64,000 bases of DNA from the NCBI GenBank assembly GCA_026182355.1, contig JAPFBL010000047.1:1798001-1862000 (forward strand), in the 5' to 3' direction. This DNA comes from Hermatobates lingyangjiaoensis (taxonomy: Eukaryota > Arthropoda > Insecta > Hemiptera > Hermatobatidae). A model generated the notes under the pieces. It saw only the letters and a list, made by a program, of their open reading frames with translations, did not search any database and had not been told where the DNA came from. Position 1 is the first letter of the stretch. Every line of letters begins with the position of its first letter. The translations under genes and the position numbers were made by a program. Below are positions 56,701-64,000 of the stretch, piece after piece.

Positions 56701-56753
56701 TGTTGTTATATGCTACCCTACTTTAATCCTATAAAGATAGTAAGCAATATAAG

Positions 56754-57344
56754 CAGTGGCATAGCAAGGAGTAGTGGGGGAGGTCTGGCCCTGGCGGCAC
56801 GTGCCAGGGGGCAGCATTTTGAGGGGTAAAAATAGAAAATAGGAAAAAAATAAAATCATAAAAAGCTAACAAAAACTTTGAAATTCTATACAAAATGAGT
56901 TTTTATGATCGCAATTGTTTTTACGTTTTATTTATATAATACTGTTTTTAAACGGATTTTCAACTGTAATATGTACAAATTAAAAATTATTGAAAACTGG
57001 TTTCATAATGGGGTTGAAAATTTATTATATTTATTTCCGTATCCAGATAATTTAATTTAACAGTTTTCTTATGATTTTAATTATACTTTTTTTTTTGAAA
57101 AATCTTTGGTTTCCTTTGATGATGGCTATATATGAATGTATACGAGTATTATAATAAGATTTAAGTCTAAGACAAATGACAGATTATAATTACAAGACAA
57201 ATGACATTTTCATTGTAATTTCATGAAAATGAATATTTTCAGGACGTTCTGGAGTTTTGAATGTTAACGAATAATCAAGGGGGGGCTGAGGGGCGGCAAA
57301 TTTTACCACCGCCCCAGGCAGCAAAAATAGATGCTACGACACTG
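56754..57344. mobile_element. hAT-like nonautonomous element, 591 bp
   Basis: Left terminus cagtggcatagcaagga. The reverse complement of the right terminus is cagtgtcgtagcatct. GC-rich rims (ggcggcacgtgccagggg; ggggcggtggtaaaatttgc) flank an AT-rich, ORF-less core. Flanks aatataag (56746-56753) and aatctaaa (57345-57352) agree at 5 of 8, so a target duplication is possible but weak. It is of the same family as 9451-9755. Confidence 0.65.
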
Positions 57345-58966
57345 AATCTAAAGAAATTTTTTTTGGATACCTAAATGTTGTTAAAAGACGTATTTTAAGA
57401 ATATATATGAACATACACATTGTGGTAGATAAAAATTGATGGACATTCTACATAGCACGATGGCCAACATTTAAGTAACTCCAGTGTTTATTCAAGTTAT
57501 AGAACGAAGACCTACAAAGGTTCTGCTTCTATGATTTGCCATGTTAACAGTTGTGCTTATTATTTTCATATAAACCCATTACAATATGGTTGAAAACATG
57601 AATATGTATTACTTTTTATAATAAACAGCTCTGAAATTTTTTACTTAGATTAAAGTAAAAGTAAATAACATCATAAACAACTATTAAGGTCTAATGTGTA
57701 TGTATTGAATGATACTTCATCATCATCTAGAAATAAAACATATAAAATCACACTGCAAGTTTTGCAAGCACGTTCATTTTAATTAATTAATTCAGTGATC
57801 GTTTAATTAATATCAACTAATTCATTAATTTACTCAATAGACCAGTTATTTATCATTGATTTTAGCATTATTCATAATTGGTTTATTGATCACTTTGGTT
57901 AAGGTTCCGCATCTCTAAAATAGCAACACTAATCTATAGGCACTGAACTGGCAGGTAATATAAATTCAGCTGATTGATAGATTCCATTTGTGTTTTAACA
58001 TGTTTAAAAAGAAAATTAATTATTTTGAACAATTTGGTTTTTATAACATAATTAATGTTAATAATGACAGAAACATTTGATTTGTCGTTTATAATGAAAC
58101 TTTTTAATTTTTAACATTTTAACAGTTTTTAATGTAAAAAAAAATGCATTTCAAAAACTTAAATGTCAAAAATTTATAACTGAATATTTAATTTACATAA
58201 TTCATCGACCGAACTTTTTTTTCTGTTAATTTAATTTATCTTAGAATTAATGTATCATGGCATTGATATTTACTTCTTTGACATTGTAATTAAAAACTGA
58301 AATTATTTCATAATGTGAAACGTATTTTTTTATATAAATTTAGTATAGATAAACCGTCTCATTATTTCTTCACTTTTTGGTTGAAAGCTAAAGGAACTTA
58401 TAATAAAGTGTTGTTTTACTAACATATGAAGGATTATGCAGTGTCCCCTTTTTAACTAAATTGCAATGGTGTTCTTTTATATCCTTATTTATAAAATTTA
58501 AAACCAGTTGCTTATAGCTGACTATAATTCGGAAGTGTACTGCCGCTATCATAGCTGCTTAAATCTCCTGATAAGCTCCACGAGATTAGATTCTTTGGAT
58601 CAATAATTAGGCCACTTTTCAAGTCCATTCAGAGCAACTTAATCCGCACCCTGAGGCAAAGATTTTTTTTTTTCTTAGCACACACAAGCATGTAGTTATC
58701 CTAACCACATGACAGCAAAAGAAGCTGTTTTTCCACTTCAGAAACCCACCTACTATGCCGTAACTCAATGATTTATGATGTAAAAAGATTCCTTAATCGT
58801 GTCATAAGTTCCTATAAAATTGGCATTTAGCTTTCAATCCTTGACATATGAAATAAATAGCCCAAGTTTCTAGAGTTTCTAAAGTAAATAAATATAGCAT
58901 CAAATAATATATTGATAATAAAATTCTATGGTAGTGTAATCAGTTATTATATGGTATTTACTCATT
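57345..58966. other. AT-rich DNA, nothing recognised
   Basis: No supported feature. Confidence 0.4.
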
Positions 58967-59119
58967 GTAGGGTAAAAAGATGATGAAATGGTCTCCACAT
59001 ATAAAAATTTAATCATATAAACAACTCATTTCCTACACATAATGTTAAATCATAGAAACGCATTTTTATATGATTAAATTCCTATATGTGGCGATCATTT
59101 CATTAGCCTTTTACCCTAC
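58967..59119. repeat. Foldback relic of the 19.2-kb family
   Basis: The arms 58967-59021 and 59065-59119 are reverse complements (gtagggtaaaaagatgatga mirrored), with tagaaacgc left in the spacer. The hammerhead itself is gone. Confidence 0.75.
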
Positions 59120-60007
59120 AATTTATAATAAAAATAGCTTCTTAAATTTTTTTATTGATTGGTGTTCATAAATGAATAACAAAAAACAAGGATATAGTAT
59201 AAAAATAAAGTAAAGAAATAATGAATAACTCAGATCACTACAGTCAATCAACCTAAGCTTTAATACCGATAAATATTTTTACGAAAATTCCTTAATAAGT
59301 AGTGAAGAAATGGTTGGCGTCTTGTCCTGCTCTTTAGTTATAATTTCATGTATTTCTCCTTTTCGAGAGATTATATTATTATATACTATTATGATTATAT
59401 ACTAAATAATTTATTTCATTTCATAAAAGATCAGGTATATATTTTTAAATAACAGTGGATCTTCTTTGTAAAATTGTTACTCTTTTCTCAAAGTTGTCTA
59501 ATAATGGGAATAATTACGAGATAAACATAAAAAAAAATTCTAAAATAATGTATTTATTCCTTTTCCAAGAATTTTTAAGTTTTTAGCTGTAATTTTTTTT
59601 AATAGGTTTTGAATTATGTAGATTTTAGCTTTCTTTTACACAGTGTGAACGCAATATAAATACACAAGATATAAAAATGCACTAAATGCTGATTGCATTA
59701 AGTTTATGAGTCAGATATTTTTTTATTTTATTTACCTATGTCATAGCAAACTAAGTACAACATTATCAGTGACAGTGATAACACAAATACTATCTGATTA
59801 CAGGAGACAGGAGGGAAGAAACAATACATTGATTACGCTTCCTGGCGTGTGGCTAGGTCATAACACTACATTCAATAAATCCTAAATATATGTATAAGAA
59901 AAAAATCACTATGGGTAGTTCACAGTAGTAAGTCCAGGATTTTGCTGGATATTTTTAGAGGTTATTCATAGAATTAAGGGATTACTTTTGTAGGAAAGGT
60001 GTTTTTT
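59120..60007. other. AT-rich DNA, nothing recognised
   Basis: No supported feature. Confidence 0.4.
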
Positions 60008-60315
60008 GGGCCCGCTTGGCCTAGTGGCAAAGTGCTCACCTCGGGACTGGTGAGTACCCACTCTGGCTCTCGATTTATTCACGCGAGAGGAAAATAAATC
60101 TGAGCACATAATCCCTCGGAGAGGACGTTAAGCCTTTGGTCCCAAGCCTGTACGATATCTGGTGCTCGTTAAAGATTTCTACTCTAAATACACTTGAATT
60201 AGGAAAAATTTAGGACTCACAATGCAGAATCAATCTTCATTGTGTAGTTTGAAAAACATTCAGTATTCTGCTTACTTGTGTTCCCTTGGATGACAGCCAC
60301 TAAAACCTAACCTAG
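60008..60315 (+). mobile_element. Full-length tRNA-derived SINE, plus
   Basis: The head gggcccgcttggcctagtgg has a recognisable A box. The B box has been lost by deletion around gtgagtacccactctgg. The whole body and tail are present: tctgagcacataatccctcg, gaggacgttaagcctttggt, gctcgttaaagatttctac, caatcttcattgtgtag, gtgttcccttgg, and the tail cctaacctagg. Confidence 0.85.
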
Positions 60316-61194
60316 GGCTTTTTAACGAGATATTACTATTTATTGAAGCTGACAGAAAAAACAAGACACATTCTTCCATAAGAAAGTGCTACAAACTATG
60401 AGGTAAAATATATAAAACAAATATATTTGTTCTTAAACATTGAAAATATGCCTCTCGATAAAGAGAGCATCATGCATGAGAACAAAATGTTTTACCTACT
60501 GAAGCATGAAAAGTTCTCTCTGTTCTCAATATTACCAAGTTTGAGAAAAAATACACTAGATAATTTTTTTTGCTCGCATTCTGAAAGACCAGTTTTGTCG
60601 TCATCTCTTTAGATAAAGTATCACTAACCAATATGCACATAGAATAGAATGTACTCTCAGTTTAACACAGTGTTATCAATCTAGCTATAAAAATACAATA
60701 AAATTTATAGACTTCTTTGTTTACTAAGAACTTCAGTATTACAAACACAGTTATCCCACCTAAGAGATAAAAAAAAACAACTTTCTACTAGACTACACTG
60801 TAACCATCTAACATAAGAACTTAGTAAATTAACAAGATAAAATTATTTACAAATAAATATAACAAACTATTTTCGTTACATACTTTAATTTGAAAGTTAT
60901 TGTTCCTTCTTGTGCACATTGATCTTAAGGTTTAAGGATATAGAAAAACATTTTTATTACAATGCTGTAATATCATCAGAAGAGTATAAACTCTGCTACT
61001 TTGTATTTATAAACTTATCTGATAATAAAAATACGGACCGTTAAGCAACAGCTAGTCTAGTGCTATAAAACTTAATGCTTCTCTACAAAAGAGAAAACGG
61101 AAATGTTTAAGACAGAAATAAGTATATATCCAAGGAGTAAAAATAACAATGGTTATTAAATTTTATACTGATATCTGATTACATTAGTAATTAT
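60316..61194. other. AT-rich DNA, nothing recognised
   Basis: The open 61-codon frame at 60427-60612 shows no motif. Confidence 0.4.
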
Positions 61195-61555
61195 TTAGCG
61201 TTCAACATCAGACACACAATCTAGTTTAAGTAAGATAAACATGATTTAAACAAAATGGCATTAAAAATTATGTACAACTAATTTAGAACATCTTTATTTT
61301 GTTTAATATTTCTATCATTTAACTTACTTCTTTTGTAGTTTTACGAATTTAACATCTAACTATTTTTAGTTCAACATCAAACACACTATCTAGTGTAAGT
61401 AGGATAAAAATAACTTTAAAAAAATTGTATGATTGATGATATACACTAATTTAGACTATGATATGATGATATGAAGTGATGATATACACTTATTTTATTT
61501 ATCATTTTTATTATTTAACTTGCATTTTTTAGTTTTGGTAATTTACTTATGCGGA
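61195..61555. repeat. Diverged tandem duplication, about 175 bp
   Basis: Copy 1 (from 61200) and copy 2 (from 61370) share ttcaacatca(g/a)acacac, tctagt(t/g)taagta, acactaatttaga and atttaacttgcatttt-like ends, in the same order. Confidence 0.65.
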
Positions 61556-62427
61556 TAAAATTAAACCTTATTTTATCAAAAGTTAGCCTGATAAATTAAA
61601 TAATATAGATGAATAGGGGATTACAGTTATTAGGAAGGAATATGCATAAAGTGTCCATAACAGATTATTTGTAAACGTATTAAATTATGTTGAAATCGTG
61701 TAGTCGCTAAAATGTTCATAACGCCCTTTATTACTACTACATGCATTGGGTTGTATGTTAAATACAATGAAGTTAAATTATTCTATAATAGCTCCGTGTA
61801 GTTGTAGATTGATGCAGTCAAAAATATAAACATATAATAGCTAAGATTGTTAACTACCAGTAAATTTTTCTTTTTGATTAATATGTTTGTACTTACAATT
61901 ATTGATCCAGTTATGAAAAATATTTTGTAACTAAACTGTGTTTTTCAATGGTTTTTCTTCTTCTTGACGAAGAAAAGAGCACACTATAGAGAAGAAATTA
62001 ACTTGCCTGAAATTAATATTAAAAAATCCATTTACTGATATAAAAGAATCAAAAAAATTGAATTACATATAATAGTATGAACTCTATGTTAATAAAACAG
62101 AACTGTGTATCTGTATGATTTGTATAAAAATGGTGAATTAACTAAACAGCAAGAAATTTTGCAATTCTTTTTCTAGGGATACAAAGTAGAATATTGGAAA
62201 GTTCCATTCCAACTAAAAAAGTTATTCCTCATATTTTTCTATTCTCTTAGATGTTGGGCAGCTTGCAATTTTGCTGGAGTTTCATATACGTGTACCAATG
62301 ACTATACGATTTATGAACTGAAAAGTTTCAGATGCTATTTATACCATACTGCCATCGCCTTGCTTCATTAAAACAGAGTTTGCCAGCACATTTACTTAGC
62401 ACTAGCTATCCTTAAACCTTTATTTTT
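61556..62427. other. AT-rich DNA, nothing recognised
   Basis: No supported feature. Confidence 0.4.
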
Positions 62428-63059
62428 TAGTATTTATTAGTGTTATTGGTATTTACGTGTATTATTTAGTGTTTAGTGTACAGTATTCTGTAAAAAAAAA
62501 ATGAGATTTCAAAAATTCATGGATTTAAAACATATACAGTTTGTTGCCTTAGTCTTTATAATTATGTCTGGTTAAGTCAATATTTCAATTTATCTAGTAC
62601 ATCAGTAGTAGTGCTGAAGAACTAGTATCATACTTCTTTAGCTAATTCGCGTGTAAGTTTCCATATTGGACATTATGTTCCATCAGATTTTTGCATTATA
62701 TCATTTCTCTTTAATATTTTATTGTGCATCAATTAATGCAGATTTATTTAGTATTTATTAGTGTTATTGGTATTTACATGTATTATTTAGTGTTTAGTGT
62801 ACAGTTTAGTGTCTTTTAAAAAAAAATGAGATTTCAAAAATTCATGGATTTAAAACATATACAGTTTGTTGCCTTAGTCTTTATAATTATGTCTGGTTAA
62901 GCCAATATCTCAATTTATCTAGTGCATCAGTAGTAGTGCTGAAGAACTAGTATCATACTTCTTTAGCTAATTCGCGTGTAAGTTTATTGGACCTTATGTT
63001 CCATCAGATTTTGGCATTATATCATTTCTGTTTTATATTTTATTGTACATCAATTAATA
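62428..63059. repeat. 321-bp direct tandem duplication
   Basis: Copy 1 begins at 62428 and copy 2 at 62749, both with tagtatttattagtgttatt. They stay nearly identical through gcctgaagaactagta-like sequence to catcaattaat. Differences are a few substitutions and small indels, so the duplication is recent compared with its surroundings. Confidence 0.9.
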
Positions 63060-64000
63060 AGCAAGAATAATGTCGAAAGATAGATATACCTATGTGTTGA
63101 TATCATGTTTACGACAACCTATGTGCACAGTTTGCGAGAAAATATAATCCTTCAATACAATGCTTCATTTTAAGAGTTATTAGCAGATATGAAATGGAAA
63201 ATCTGGTAAGAAACCACAGAGTAAATGAACTAATCAATTATTTCATTATGCGCATACACTTTTTTAGAAAATAAATTAAAATTTTTAATGAATGTAAGCT
63301 TCTTGCTTATAATATTAATAGATTGTTAATTAGAGTAATAATTAACATTTCTAATATTATTACATTAAGAATTATAAATTATACTCAAATAAATCATATT
63401 ATTAGGTATTGATAGCCACACGTTGGTTTGGTATGAAGAGGATCTTATTTCTCAATAGTGTTGTTACAAGACACGCGACACACTATTTACTCTGCTAGCT
63501 TATTATTTATGAAGCCAGAAATATTTACCTCTTTCAATGCCTATTCAAAAATTGTCTATCAATCTAATAGATTTGAACAAATTTAATATTTATCACAAAA
63601 AGTCGTATATACTACTATATTTTGTGTAATATCTACATCCATTTGGCTAAATCCTCGTAAAAGTTCTTTTCCGACCATTTCAGGACAGTTTTTCAAAATA
63701 TTTATCCTGATAAATAATTAATTTTTCATTTAATCACAGAAAAAAAAAATATTTTTTTATTTTTATTTAAAACGTTGGAACCGCAGAAATTCCAATTAAT
63801 AATTTACCAGAAGTTTTTATCAACTCGAAAAAACTAATTTCTTTTTTATAAAATAACTCTTATGAAAAATTAATAAGGTGTCAAGATCGTTTTTTGTGAT
63901 CTCAGGACAAACAATAACTTCAATGTGAAATTTTATTATTTTCATTCTTTTGGTTTTCCAAACATTCTGCTCTCTATCATGTAGACTCCAACATTATGCA
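63060..64000. other. AT-rich DNA, nothing recognised
   Basis: No supported feature to the end of the window. Confidence 0.4.

Overview
The window is AT-rich eukaryotic DNA, roughly two thirds or more A+T by eye. It contains no operons, no long uninterrupted gene and a very high density of interspersed repeats. Three things point to an invertebrate animal: Penelope-like elements (PLEs) with hammerhead ribozymes, an abundant tRNA-derived SINE family, and a Jockey/I-like LINE. An arthropod, perhaps a chelicerate such as a horseshoe crab or arachnid, is my best guess, but this is inference and not shown.

Host genes. The only credible host coding signal is a set of three small plus-strand exon candidates in the first 8 kb: 1091-1241, 3428-3455 (a 28-nt microexon with near-consensus splice sites) and 7672-7799. 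They join in phase without a stop. I do not recognise the protein. The LINE remnant at 4.6-6.9 kb would lie inside an intron, in antisense. Beyond 8 kb I see only a few weak, unidentified GC-richer blocks (10.1, 35.0-35.7, 50.3 and 50.7 kb).

Mobile DNA. (1) PLE pieces occur throughout. One copy around 38.3-40.6 kb has the C-terminal half of the reverse transcriptase (YIDD box), a frameshift, a GIY-YIG endonuclease and a 3' region with a hammerhead-like motif. It is followed by the 5' UTR and N-terminus of a PLE ORF, and the whole block is bounded by (TA)n tracts on both sides. Further PLE N-terminal pieces lie at 27.0 and 31.3 kb, again running into (TA)n. (2) Many short foldback (inverted-repeat) elements carry hammerhead ribozyme cores; the best are at 2791-2833 and 26928-26966. 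(3) About fourteen copies of a tRNA-derived SINE of about 300 bp are present in both orientations. (4) Four hAT-like nonautonomous elements are present, two of them with recognisable 8-bp target duplications. (5) There is a broken LINE with ORF1 and the endonuclease half of ORF2 at 4.6-6.9 kb, and a short C-terminal LINE relic at 13.5 kb.

Tandem and large repeats. There is a 52-bp minisatellite at 23.5-24.5 kb, a 111-bp array at 29.0-29.9 kb, a roughly 64-bp array at 14.6-14.9 kb, a roughly 30-40-bp array at 20.6-21.3 kb with a SINE inside it, a 321-bp direct duplication at 62.4-63.1 kb, and a 579-bp near-palindrome at 56.1-56.7 kb that copied a SINE together with its flanks.

The most interesting theme is the PLE/hammerhead/(TA)n association. 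Ribozyme-bearing foldbacks, circularly permuted-looking PLE fragments and repeated junctions at TA microsatellites suggest insertion from self-processed tandem or circular RNA. That mechanism is a hypothesis.
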